Source: Arsenophonus sp. (GTDB lineage Bacteria > Pseudomonadota > Gammaproteobacteria > Enterobacterales > Enterobacteriaceae). Taken from it: DNA of 64,000 nt. Positions 29,136 to 39,400 of the stretch are shown one piece after another. The stretch lies in assembly GCA_031446085.1 (NCBI GenBank), contig CP132901.1, positions 535,420-599,419 on the forward strand. The letters are read 5' to 3'. A model generated the notes under the pieces. The model did not search any database and was not told the DNA's origin. It was given only the letters and a program-made list of their open reading frames with translations. A program made the translations under genes and the position numbers. Every line of letters starts with the position of its first letter. Within the stretch, counting starts at the first letter, position 1.

Positions 29136-30233
29136 ATGCATAATCAAATTTTTAAAAAAAGAAGAAGATCTACTAGAATTTATGTAGGAAATGTTCCAAT
29201 AGGAAATGGTGCTCCTATTGCAGTACAGTCTATGACTAAAACTCAAACTGAAAATATTGAAGAAACAATAAAACAAATTCAAATTTTAGAAAAAGAAGGA
29301 GTAGATATTATACGTATTTCTATACCTACTTTAAAAGCAGCTAAAAATATAAAAATTTTTAAAAAAAAAATAAATATACCTATTATCGCAGATATTCATT
29401 TTGATTATCGTATTGCTTTAGAAGCAGCAAAATGTGGTGCTGATTGTTTGCGTATTAACCCAGGAAATATTGGAAATCAAAAAAGAATTGCACAAGTTAT
29501 TGATGCAGCAAAATATAATAATATTCCTATTAGAATAGGAGTAAATGCTGGATCTTTAGAAAAAGATATAAAGAATAAGTATTCAAATTTTTCTGCAATT
29601 GCAATAGTAGAATCTGCAATGCGTCATGTTGATATTTTAGAAAAATTAAATTTTGATCAGTTTAAAGTAAGTGTTAAATCTTCAGATGTTCATACAATGA
29701 TACAGGCATATCAGTTAATTGCAAAAAAAATAGATCAGCCGTTACATTTAGGAGTTACTGAATCAGGTAGAGGTATGGTAGGAATTATAAAATCTGCAAT
29801 TGGTATAGGTTGTTTATTATACGAAGGAATCGGAGATACATTGAGAGTATCTATATCAAGTGATCCTGTAGAAGAAGTTAAAATTGGTTTAAATATTTTA
29901 AAAGTTTTACGTATTAGAGAGAGAGGTATTAATTTTATTTCTTGTCCGACTTGTTCAAGAAAAGAGATTGATGTAATTAGTATAGTAAATACATTAGAAA
30001 ATAGATTAAAAGATATTACTACACCAATGGATGTTTCTATTATTGGTTGTATTGTTAATGGTTTAGGAGAAGCGTCTCAATCAACAATTGGAATTACTGG
30101 AAATAGAAATAAAAGTAGTTTATACGAGGATGGTGTGCGACAAAAAGAATTATTAAATAATAATGAAATAATAGAGATATTAGAAAAAAAAATTAGGTTA
30201 AAAGCAAAAAAAATAGAAGAAAAAAAAATATAA
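29136..30233 (+). CDS. ispG: 4-Hydroxy-3-methylbut-2-enyl diphosphate synthase IspG (GcpE)
   Basis: [4Fe-4S] enzyme of the MEP isoprenoid pathway. 365 residues (372 in E. coli). Conserved [16 protein letters not shown] (about residues 29-44), [19 protein letters not shown], and the cluster ligands in [13 protein letters not shown] (about 268-280) and [12 protein letters not shown]. Needs the Isc system encoded at 2-5 kb. A terminator-like hairpin separates it from hisS. Confidence 0.97.
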   Translation: MHNQIFKKRRRSTRIYVGNVPIGNGAPIAVQSMTKTQTENIEETIKQIQILEKEGVDIIRISIPTLKAAKNIKIFKKKINIPIIADIHFDYRIALEAAKCGADCLRINPGNIGNQKRIAQVIDAAKYNNIPIRIGVNAGSLEKDIKNKYSNFSAIAIVESAMRHVDILEKLNFDQFKVSVKSSDVHTMIQAYQLIAKKIDQPLHLGVTESGRGMVGIIKSAIGIGCLLYEGIGDTLRVSISSDPVEEVKIGLNILKVLRIRERGINFISCPTCSRKEIDVISIVNTLENRLKDITTPMDVSIIGCIVNGLGEASQSTIGITGNRNKSSLYEDGVRQKELLNNNEIIEILEKKIRLKAKKIEEKKI

Positions 30234-30258
30234 ATTTTTAGACTAATCATTTTAAAAT

Positions 30259-30296
30259 AAATTTAAATAATACCAACAATGATATTATTTAAATTT
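30259..30296 (+). terminator. 14-bp hairpin between ispG and hisS
   Basis: AAATTTAAATAATA and its exact complement TATTATTTAAATTT are separated by a ten-base loop and followed by TTAAAAAATT. Candidate intrinsic terminator of ispG, 20 bases before the hisS start. Confidence 0.55.
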
Positions 30297-30316
30297 TTAA
30301 AAAATTAGAGAAATAT

Positions 30317-31600
30317 GTGAATAAAAAAATTCAGTCTATAAAAGGAATGCATGATTGTCTTCCAGATGATACTAGGATTTTTCAAAGAATAGAAAAAATT
30401 ATCAAAGAAATATTATTTAGTTATGGTTTTAATGAAATACGTACACCGATAGTAGAACAAACTGATTTATTTATTAAAACTATTGGTACATTTTCTGATA
30501 TAGTTCATAAAGAAATGTATACTTTTTTAGATAAAAATGGTTTTTCAGTTTCTTTACGTCCAGAAAATACTTTAGGATGTGTAAGAGCAGTTATTCAGCA
30601 TAATTTATGTTATGAATTTATACAACGTCTTTGGTATTTAGGTCCAATGTTTCGATATGAAAGACCGCAAATGGGACGATATAGACAATTTTATCAGTTA
30701 GGCGTTGAAGTTTTTGGAATTTCAGATCCAGAAATAGATGCAGAATTAATTATTATGAGTGCACGTTTTTGGAAAAAACTAGGTATTTTAAATCATATTA
30801 ATTTACAAATAAATTCAATTGGTTCTATAGAATCTAGAATTAATTATTCTAGAGATTTAATTATTTTTTTAAGGAAATATAAAAAATATTTTGATTCTTC
30901 TTTATGGGAAAAAATTAATTTAAATCCTTTAAGAATTTTAGATTCGAAAAAAGAACTTATACAAGAAATATTAAAAGAAGCACCAGTATTATTTGATTAT
31001 CTTGATAAAAAATCTAAAAATCACTTCAATGTTTTATCTAATTTTTTAAATGAAGCTAATATTAAGTATATTATTAATTATAAATTAGTTCGTGGATTAG
31101 ATTATTATAATAGCACTGTTTTTGAATGGATTACAAATAAATTAGGTTCTCAAAATGCAATATGTTCAGGGGGAAGATATGATTTTTTAATTGAAAAACT
31201 TGGAGGTATACAAAAACCAGCGATTGGATTTGCAATTGGAGTAGAAAGACTAATTTTATTGATGAAAAAGATAAATAATAATTTATTTATTCAGAAAGAA
31301 TATATTGACTTATTCTTAATAAGGAATACTACTATTAGTAGTAGTAAAATGATATTTTTTTCTGAAAAAATTCGTGATTATTTTCCAAAATTAAAATTAA
31401 TTGTTGATTATAATAGAAATGTTTTAGAAAAACAGTTAAAAATAGCAAAAAAATATAAAGCAAAAATTGTATTATTGTTATCTAATACATTAGATAATCA
31501 GAATATATTTTTATTTTTTTTAGAAAATGGAAAAAAAATAAAAACATGTGAAAAAGATGTATTTTTTATTTTAGAAAAAATTTTTAAAAGAGGAATGTAA
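30317..31600 (+). CDS. hisS: Histidyl-tRNA synthetase
   Basis: Class II synthetase charging tRNA-His. 427 residues (424 in E. coli). The start is GTG at 30317, giving NKKIQSIKGMHD. Motif 2 region FRYERPQMGRYRQFYQLGVEVFG (about residues 112-134, here split across RPQMGRYRQF), the HisA motif LVRGLDYYNSTVFEW (about 254-268), and motif 3 AIGFAIGVERL. The LRPEGTAG box of E. coli reads LRPENTLG here, a variation also tolerated elsewhere in the family. Confidence 0.96.
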   Translation: MNKKIQSIKGMHDCLPDDTRIFQRIEKIIKEILFSYGFNEIRTPIVEQTDLFIKTIGTFSDIVHKEMYTFLDKNGFSVSLRPENTLGCVRAVIQHNLCYEFIQRLWYLGPMFRYERPQMGRYRQFYQLGVEVFGISDPEIDAELIIMSARFWKKLGILNHINLQINSIGSIESRINYSRDLIIFLRKYKKYFDSSLWEKINLNPLRILDSKKELIQEILKEAPVLFDYLDKKSKNHFNVLSNFLNEANIKYIINYKLVRGLDYYNSTVFEWITNKLGSQNAICSGGRYDFLIEKLGGIQKPAIGFAIGVERLILLMKKINNNLFIQKEYIDLFLIRNTTISSSKMIFFSEKIRDYFPKLKLIVDYNRNVLEKQLKIAKKYKAKIVLLLSNTLDNQNIFLFFLENGKKIKTCEKDVFFILEKIFKRGM

Positions 31601-31603
31601 AAA

Positions 31604-32160
31604 ATGTATTTTAGTTATAAAAAAATTTTTATTTTTTTTTTGTTTTTATTAGTATTATTTTAGGGACATTATATTTTTTTTATAATTTTGATTTTTTTAA
31701 TATTAAGAAAATCACACATATTCAAAATATTTATAAAAAAAAACCTATCAGTATTATAAATAATAATATTAATTCAGTTTTTAATGATTTACTTTTAGTA
31801 AAAAAATATGTTGATAACCATCAACTTAATAAAGCAGAAAAAATGTTAAAAAATATTTTAAAAAATGTTAAAGAAGAAAATATTAGAACATTTATTTCTA
31901 TAAAATTAGCACGAATACAACTTCAAAATAATCAAATTAAAAAAGCTTTATCTACATTAAATCAAATTAAACTTCATGGATGGAACGGTTTAATTAATTT
32001 AATTAGAGGAGATATTTTTTTAAAAAACAATCAAATAAAAGAAAGTATTTTAATGTACTCTCAAGGAATTAAAGATAGTGAATTCGATGCAATTAAATAT
32101 ATTTTAAATATAAAACTGAATAGAGTTTCTAACTATCAAGGAATTAAAAATGAAAAATAA
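31604..32160 (+). CDS. yfgM: YfgM, broken by a T10 frameshift
   Basis: YfgM is an inner-membrane TPR protein that works at the SecYEG/PpiD chaperone network. The gene starts at ATG 31604, reads MYFSYKKIFIFF, then meets a T10 run (31632-31641); without correction translation stops at TAG 31661. One additional T restores a single N-terminal membrane helix and the rest of the protein through IKLARIQLQNNQIKKALSTL, GWNGLINLIRGDIFLKNNQ to 32160, about 185 residues (206 in E. coli). The long, well-conserved downstream frame argues against an old pseudogene. It overlaps bamB by 11 bases. Confidence 0.82.
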
Positions 32161-33330
32161 AAAAAATATTTTTATTTTTTTTTTATTTTTGTTTTATTAA
32201 GTTGTAGTTATCAAGACAATTTATTTTTTTTAATTAAAAAAAATAAAATTAAAGATCAAATTAATCCATCAGTAGTATGGTTTCAATCGATTGATAAAGA
32301 AAATAAAAATTATCATTCTAATTCACCTTCTATTATTTATTCAGATTCAGTTGTATATTTATGTAATTATTATGGTGTGATAAAAGCAATAGATTTAAAA
32401 TCTTCAAATATTTTATGGTCTATTAATTTATCGAAAAATAATCACTTATTTTCCTTTCAAAAAAATATTTTTTTTTCTAGTGGATTAGCCATTAAAGATA
32501 ATAAAATTTATGTAGGTAATGAAAAAGGAGAAATATTTTGTATAAACAAATTTAATGGAAATATTATCTGGAAGACAGATATTCAAGAAGAAATTATTTC
32601 TTTACCGGTTGTATCTCAAGGATTAGTACTTATTCATACTAGTAATGAAATTTTATTTGCATTAAATGATATTACAGGATTAGTGAAATGGAATGTTAAT
32701 TTTAAAAAAACAAGATTATCAATTAGGGGTAGATCAACACCTATAGTAATATATAAAAATATTGTTATTGTAGGTAGTGATTATGGATACGTTAGTGCTT
32801 TTTTTTTATCTAACGGTGAATTAATTTGGGAAAATCAAATTTCTGATATTACAGGAGACAATGATATTGATCAATTACATTCAATTAGATCACAGCCAAT
32901 TATTGATGAAGATTTAGGTATCTTGTTTGTTATAGCATATAATGGAAATTTAGCAGCAATAGATATTTATTCTAATAAAATTATATGGAAAAAAAAGATT
33001 GGCTCTGTTAATAATATGGTTCTAATAAACCATATTATTTATCTCGTAGATCAAGATGATCGTATTTTTGCATTATCTAAATATAATGGAACAATAGTAT
33101 GGAAACAAAATCATTTATTAAATCATCAATTAACGTCTCCTTTAATATATAAAAATTATTTAATTTTAGGCGATAAAAATGGATTGATATATTGGATTAA
33201 TATTTATAATGGAAACATAATGAAAAAGAAAAAAATTAGCAATTCAAGTTTTCAAAATTCTATGATTCTTGCGGAAGAATATTTTTTAGCATTATCTAAA
33301 AATGGAATATTATTTTTATTAAAAAACTGA
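32150..33330 (+). CDS. bamB: Outer-membrane assembly lipoprotein BamB, broken by a T10 frameshift
   Basis: BamB is the beta-propeller lipoprotein of the Bam complex that inserts outer-membrane proteins. From ATG 32150 the signal peptide starts MKNKKNIFIF, then a T10 run (32175-32184) throws the frame to a TAA at 32198. One added T gives the lipobox LLSC and 393 residues (392 in E. coli). The propeller repeats are seen as GxIxCINKxxGxIIWK-type units (about residues 130-390), e.g. NGNIIWKTDI, GLVKWNVNF, YNGTIVWKQN. A GTG at 32377 would make an unlikely truncated protein without export signal. Confidence 0.85.
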
Positions 33331-33355
33331 TTCTTTATTTATTTTGAGATCAATC

Positions 33356-34720
33356 ATGTCAATTAAAATTGCATTAATTGGGGCAACTAATGTAGGAAAA
33401 TCTACATTTTTTAATTTATTAACTAACCGTGAAGATTTTGCATTAATTTCTAATTATCCAAATTTTACAAGAGATAGAAAATATGGATTTGGTATTTTAA
33501 ATAAAAAAAAATATGTTGTAATTGATACTGGACCAATAGATTTTATCCAAAATGGATTAAATAATAAAATTAATGCTCAATCTTTTTTGGCTATTCAAGA
33601 ATCTGATTTAATTTTTTTTATAGTAGATGCTCAATTAGATTTAACCAATACAGATAAAATGATTGCAAATTATTTAAAAAAAATTCCAAATAAAAAAATA
33701 TATCTTTTTATTAGTAAAATTAATAATTTAAACGTTGATTTAATATTTAAAAATTTTGGAAGACTTGGATTTAAAAATATTTATTTATTATATCAATCTA
33801 AATTAAGAATGAGAAAAATATTTAAAAAAATATTAATTAATGAATTTAAAGAAACGTTTTTTGAAAGAAAAAATTTTTTAATTAAGAAAAAAAATATCTT
33901 AGAATCCAATTTATTAACTAAAATAATTATCGTTGGTAAACAAAATGTTGGTAAATCAACGTTTACTAATTTTATTTATGGAGGTGAAAGAGTTATTGTA
34001 TATGACCTTCCAGGTACTACAAGAGATTTAATTTCTATTTATAAAAATAGAAAAAATTTTTCTTATGTTTTTACAGATACACCTGGTATTAGGAAAATAA
34101 AAAAAAATACTGATCAAATAGAAAAAAAAAATATTTTCAATATACTAAAAAAAATTAAAAAATATAATATAATTTTATTAATGATTGATTCTGAACAAGG
34201 TATCACTAATCAGGATTTATCTTTATTGCAATTTATTATAAAACAAGGTAATTTAGTTATTATTGTTTTTAATAAATGGGATAAAATAAAAAAAAAATAT
34301 AGAAAAGATTATAAAAGGAAAGTGGAATTTAAATTAAAATTTATATTTTATATCAAAGTATATTATATATCATCAGTATTTGGAAATGGTATAAAAAAAT
34401 TATTAAGTTTTATTTATAATTTTCAAAAATTTTCAAATATTAAAATAAATTCTTCAAATTTAACAAAAATATTTTTTTCTATACAAAAAAAACATTCTTT
34501 TTTCTACAAAAAAAGAAGAATTAAAATAAAATATGCACACATAGGTAAGATGTATCCTTTAACTATTATTATCCATGGTAACAAAGTAGAAAAAATATCT
34601 GATGTTTATAAACGTTATTTGACCAATTCTTTAATAAAAGTATTAAATATAAATATTCCTGTTTTTTTAGAATTTAAAAATAGTCAAAATCCGTTTTTAA
34701 TTGATTTTAAAAAAAAGTGA
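33356..34720 (+). CDS. der: GTPase Der (EngA), two tandem G domains
   Basis: Essential 50S-assembly GTPase with two G domains and a KH-like domain. 454 residues from ATG 33356 (490 in E. coli); the acidic linker between the G domains is shortened. The second G domain is intact: GKQNVGKST (about residues 197-205), GTTRD, DTPG, NKWD. In the first, the P loop GATNVGKST (9-17) is kept, but DTGG reads DTGP and the base-specificity motif NKTD reads SKIN (120-123). The C-terminal segment IKYAHIGKMYPLTIIIHGN is conserved. Confidence 0.95.
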   Translation: MSIKIALIGATNVGKSTFFNLLTNREDFALISNYPNFTRDRKYGFGILNKKKYVVIDTGPIDFIQNGLNNKINAQSFLAIQESDLIFFIVDAQLDLTNTDKMIANYLKKIPNKKIYLFISKINNLNVDLIFKNFGRLGFKNIYLLYQSKLRMRKIFKKILINEFKETFFERKNFLIKKKNILESNLLTKIIIVGKQNVGKSTFTNFIYGGERVIVYDLPGTTRDLISIYKNRKNFSYVFTDTPGIRKIKKNTDQIEKKNIFNILKKIKKYNIILLMIDSEQGITNQDLSLLQFIIKQGNLVIIVFNKWDKIKKKYRKDYKRKVEFKLKFIFYIKVYYISSVFGNGIKKLLSFIYNFQKFSNIKINSSNLTKIFFSIQKKHSFFYKKRRIKIKYAHIGKMYPLTIIIHGNKVEKISDVYKRYLTNSLIKVLNINIPVFLEFKNSQNPFLIDFKKK

Positions 34721-34800
34721 AAAAATATTTATTTAGTATGGTTCGATCATAAATTATACTTTTATTTAAAAAGTAAATTGTTAATTTTTTTTTTTAAAAT

Positions 34801-35442
34801 ATGTCTGATAAAATAAAGTATATAGATACAATAGCAGCAAGATTTAGAAATTATTATCCAGTTGTTATTGATGTAGAAACGGGTGGATTTAATTCTACTA
34901 ACGATGCAATATTAGAGATTGCTGCTATTACTTTAAAAATGGATAAAGAAGGTTGGTTAAAATTAGATGAAACAATGCATTATCATATTGTTCCATTTAA
35001 AGGTGCAAATATAGAAAAATCTTCTTTAGCATTTACTGGAATTAAATTAAAGAAATCTTTAAAAAATGCTGTAGATGAATATACAGCTTTAAATTTAATT
35101 TTTAATAAAATTAGAGAAGGAATTAAAAATAATCATTGTAGTAAGGCAATTATCGTAGCTCATAATGCTTTTTTTGATTTAAGTTTTATTTTAGCTGCAG
35201 TAGAAAGAACTAAAATTAAAAAAAATCCATTTCATCCGTTTGTAACTTTTGATACTGCTGCTTTAAGTGGATTAGTTTTTGGACAAACTATTTTATCTAA
35301 AGCTTGTTATGCTGCAAAAATTACATTTAATCAAAAATATGCACATCGTGCTCTTTATGATACAGATAGAACTGCAGTTCTTTTTTGTAAAATAGTAAAT
35401 AAATGGAAAAAATTAGGCGGATGGCCAATAGTTATGAATTAA
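34801..35442 (+). CDS. rnt: Ribonuclease T
   Basis: DEDDh 3'-5' exonuclease trimming tRNA and other small RNAs. 213 residues (215 in E. coli). Exo [11 protein letters not shown] (Asp/Glu about residues 23 and 25), Exo [13 protein letters not shown], and Exo [18 protein letters not shown] with the His and Asp present. Basic substrate-binding patches are recognisable. Convergent with grxD. Confidence 0.97.
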   Translation: MSDKIKYIDTIAARFRNYYPVVIDVETGGFNSTNDAILEIAAITLKMDKEGWLKLDETMHYHIVPFKGANIEKSSLAFTGIKLKKSLKNAVDEYTALNLIFNKIREGIKNNHCSKAIIVAHNAFFDLSFILAAVERTKIKKNPFHPFVTFDTAALSGLVFGQTILSKACYAAKITFNQKYAHRALYDTDRTAVLFCKIVNKWKKLGGWPIVMN

Positions 35443-35468
35443 TCTTAAAATATAAAGAACTAATTTTT

Positions 35469-35834
35469 TTATATTTTATTATTTATTTTATTTAATATTT
35501 TCTGTAATTCATTTTTTTGATACATATCAATCATGATATCACATCCTCCAATAAGTTCTCCATTAATCCATAATTGAGGAAATGTAGGCCAATTAGCATA
35601 TTTTGGTAATTCACGTCTTATATCTGTTTCTTGTAAAATGTCTATATATGCAAAACGTTTGTTACATGCAGTTAATATTTCTACAGCTTTGGCAGAAAAT
35701 CCACAATTTGGAAATTGAGGGTTTCCTTTCATATATAAAAGAATAGGATTATCTTTTATTTGTTTTTTGATTTTTTTGATAATTTTTTCATTATTATTTT
35801 TTTCGTTTTTTAAATTTTTTTTAATAATATTCAT
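35469..35834 (-). CDS. grxD: Monothiol glutaredoxin GrxD
   Basis: CGFS-type glutaredoxin that carries [2Fe-2S] clusters with glutathione. 121 residues (115 in E. coli), with a lysine-rich N-terminal extension. Active motif PNCGFSAKAVEIL (about residues 42-54), then WPTFPQLWINGELIGGCDI (about 86-104). In enterics it neighbours rnt, as here. It complements the Isc system. Confidence 0.96.
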   Translation of the reverse strand: MNIIKKNLKNEKNNNEKIIKKIKKQIKDNPILLYMKGNPQFPNCGFSAKAVEILTACNKRFAYIDILQETDIRRELPKYANWPTFPQLWINGELIGGCDIMIDMYQKNELQKILNKINNKI

Positions 35835-35956
35835 GTTATGATTTTTCCCTTTTTTTTATTTTTTTAAACTAATTTAAATAATTTATATTATATTATAATA
35901 TATTTTTATAAAAAAAACTTTTTTTAAAAATATTTTTTAAATCTTTGGTCTTTTTT

Positions 35957-36405
35957 ATGAAATTACAAAAACAATTAATTATAGATATTTATTGGATGAA
36001 AAAAGCTATAAAATTAGCAAAATTTGCTATCAAGCAAAACGAAATTCCAGTAGGTGCTGTTTTGGTATATAAGAATAAATCTATAGCAAAAACTTATAAT
36101 CAATCTATTAAAGATCATGATCCTACTGCACATGCTGAAATCATAGCATTAAGAAATGGAGGAAAACATTTTAAAAACTATCGTCTTTTAAATACTACAT
36201 TATATGTCACATTAGAGCCATGTATTATGTGTCAAGCTGCAATTATAAATGCAAGAATATATCGCTTAGTATATGGAACATATGATTCTAAAAAAAAAAT
36301 ATTAATATTAATCATAAAATTAATATATCTGGTGGAATTTTGCAAAATGAATGTAAAAAAATATTAAATTTTTTTTTTAATCAAAGAAGAAATATAAAGA
36401 AATAA
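35957..36405 (+). CDS. tadA: tRNA adenosine-34 deaminase TadA, broken by an A10 frameshift
   Basis: Converts A34 to inosine in tRNA-Arg(ACG); normally essential. Start ATG 35957. Zinc and catalytic residues HAEI (about residue 53) and PCIMC are intact. After GTYDSK an A10 run (36290-36299) shifts the frame to an unrelated tail ending at 36367. With one more A the proper C terminus appears, containing [13 protein letters not shown] and NQRRNIKK and ending at TAA 36405, about 149 residues (167 in E. coli). A T10 run further down (36369-36378) is in frame. The uncorrected protein would lose the C-terminal helices that contact tRNA. Confidence 0.87.
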
Positions 36406-36421
36406 TTTTTTTTTAAAAAAA

Positions 36422-39400
36422 ATGAAGATACTTTGTGGTAAATCTGCATTATCAAAAAATGAAGTTGATAGATTAATATATTTTTATAAACTTAAAAAAA
36501 TATTTATTAAGGATATTAAAACAGAATATATTTATTTTTTAAAATTAAATACTAAAATATTAAGTTCTAAAAATATTAATAAACTTGATAAATTACTTAA
36601 TCATCCTTCTATTTTAATTCCAAAATATTGGAATTATGATTTTTTTTTAGTAACTCCAAAAATAGGAGTAACATCTTTTTGGTCAAAAAAAGTAAAAAAT
36701 ATTATTTTCAATTGTAAAATTAAAGGTGTAGTTAATATTGATCGAGGAATTGCATATTATATTCAATATTATCAATCATTAACAGATTCAGAATATAATT
36801 ACTTGTATTCTACTTTATATAATCCAATGATTGAAATAGTTTGGAAATCTTTTGAAGAATCAAAAAAAATTTTTAATAAAATTAAACCAAATTCTATTTT
36901 TTTAATTGATATTTTAAAAAAAGGAAAAAATGAAATAAAAAAAATTAATAAAAAATATCGACTTATGTTATCAAAATATGAAATAAATTATTTATTCAAT
37001 TTTTTTAGATTTTTTAAAAAAAATCCTACAGATATAGAAATTTATTCATATGCACAAATAAATTCAGAACACTGTAAACATAACATATTTAATGCATTTT
37101 GGACTATTGATAATATCAAAAAAAATCAGACATTATTAAATATGATAAAAAACACTTATTTCTACTCTTCTGAAAATATTATATCAGCTTATAAAGATAA
37201 TAGTGCAATTATAAAAGGAAATAAAGTTCATTATTTTTATCCTGATTATAAAAATAATGAGTATGAGTATTACTTAGAAAATAAATCTATTTTAGCAAAA
37301 GTTGAAACTCATAATTACCCTACAGCAATTTCTCCATTTTCAGGTGCAGCAAGTGGTTCTGGAGGAGAAATTAGAGATGAAGTAGCAACAGGTAGAGGAG
37401 GAAAATCTAAAGTTGGAATTGTTGGATTTTCAGTAAGCAATTTGTATATTCCAGGTTTTAAACAAATTTGGGAAAAAAAAAAGTATAATACTAAATATAT
37501 ATCTAATGCATTGAATATTATTGTATATGGTTCTTTAGGTACTTCCTATTTTAATAATGAATTTGGTAGACCAACTATATTAGGTTATTTTCGTACTTAT
37601 GAAAAAATGATTGAAATAAATAAACAAAATAAATTAATTGGATATCATAAACCAATTATGATATGTGGTGGTTTAGGTGAAATTAAATTAAAATACGCTT
37701 ATAAAAAAATTCCTCCAATTAATTCAAAAATTATAATTTTAGGTAATTATGGTTTAAATATTGGACTTGGCGGCGCATCTTCTTCATCATCTAGTTTAAG
37801 AGATAATATTGAATTCAATTATTCTGGAATGCAAAAAACAGATCCAGAAATACAAAGACGTTGTCAAGAAGTAATTAATACATGTTGTAATCTTGGAAAT
37901 GAAAATCCTATCTATTTTATTCATGATATTGGTGCTGGAGGAATATCAAATGCAGTAATAGAAATGTTAATTTTTTTAAAGTTAGGTGGAATTTTTCAAG
38001 TGCGTAATATTTTAAATAGTGATTTTAGTATGTCTCCTTTACAGATATGGTGTAACGAAACTCAAGAAAGATATTTAATTGTAATACCTTCGAAATTGCT
38101 TTATAGATTTCAATCTATTTGTTTACGTGAAAATGTACCATATAGTGTTATTGGGAAAATTATTAAAAAACCATTTTTAATTTTAAAAGATAAATATTTT
38201 GGTAATACTCCTATTTTTTTACCAATAAAATTTTTTTTGAATAAGAAAAATCAAATAGAACATAAAATTAAATCTGTTTGTTATAATGTAACATATACAA
38301 AAAATAATGTTAAAAATGTTGATTTTAAAAAAATTGTTAAAAACTTATTATATTTACCATGTATAGCAGAAAAAACTTATTTGATTACTATTAACGATAG
38401 AAGTGTAACAGGAGTAGTTGTTCAAGATCAAATGGTTGGTCCATGGCAAATCCCGGTTGCAGATTGTGCAGTAATTTTATCTGATTATAAAAGTTATAGA
38501 GGTGAAGTTATTTCATTAGGAGAAAGATCTCCAATATCTGTTATAGATTGTTTGGCATCAACAAGAATTTCTTTAGGAGAAACAATTACAAATATTTCTG
38601 GTGCATATATTAAAGATATGAAATATATCAAATTGTTTGTTAATTGGATGGTTTCGTCAGAGAAAAATAGAGAAGATTTAGAATTATATAATTCTGTACA
38701 AATGTTAAGCAAAAAAATTTGTAATTTTTTTGGATTAACTATTATAGGTGGTAAAGATTCAACACATATGAAAACTTCGTGGTATCATGATGATAAATTT
38801 ATAAGTATGACTGCTCCCTTAACTGTTATTATGACAGCTTTTAGTTACATTCAAGATGTGCGCCGTTATATCACACCACAATTAAATATTCAAGAAGAAA
38901 ATATTTTATTTTTAATAGATTTAGGTGAAGGAAATAATGCTTTGGGAGGTTCTTCGTTATCTCAAATATTGGATGAGTATTACATAGATACTCCAGATTT
39001 AAGAAATTTAGAATTATTAAAAAATTTTTTTTATATGATACAAAATTTAATTAAAGATAATCTTGTACTTGCATATCATGATCGTTCTGATGGAGGATTA
39101 TTAATTACATTATTAGAAATGGCTTTTTCAGGAAATTGTGGACTATATTTAGATATGAGTTTATATGATCATAATCTTATATCTGGGTTGTTTAATGAAG
39201 AATTAGGTGCTGTTATTCAAATTAAAAAAAGTAATGAAATAATAGTACGTACATATTTTGAAAAATATGGATTAAAAAAAAATATTCATTTGATTGGTAT
39301 AGCTCAAAAAGATGATTTAATTTTAATTAAAAGTAATCAAAGAGTGATATTTCAAGAAAAGAGAAGTATACTAAGATCATGGTGGTCTAAAACAACTTGG

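Noticed and set aside
30560..30590. HisS LRPENTLG instead of LRPEGTAG as an inactivating change
   Set aside because: RPENT-type variants occur in functional histidyl-tRNA synthetases and all other motifs are intact.
31604..31663. TAG readthrough or recoded stop in yfgM
   Set aside because: Reading through TAG stays in the wrong frame; the homologous sequence is in the -1 frame, so a frameshift explains it.
32377..33330. bamB starting at GTG 32377
   Set aside because: Would give a propeller without signal peptide or lipobox; the lipoprotein start at 32150 plus one T fits the family fully.
34735..34800. Possible tRNA because of GGTTCGATCATAAATT after der
   Set aside because: No acceptor stem, anticodon arm or CCA-proximal pairing could be formed around the TTCGA.
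38494..38712. 72-codon open frame on - inside purL
   Set aside because: Opposite-strand shadow of conserved PurL sequence.
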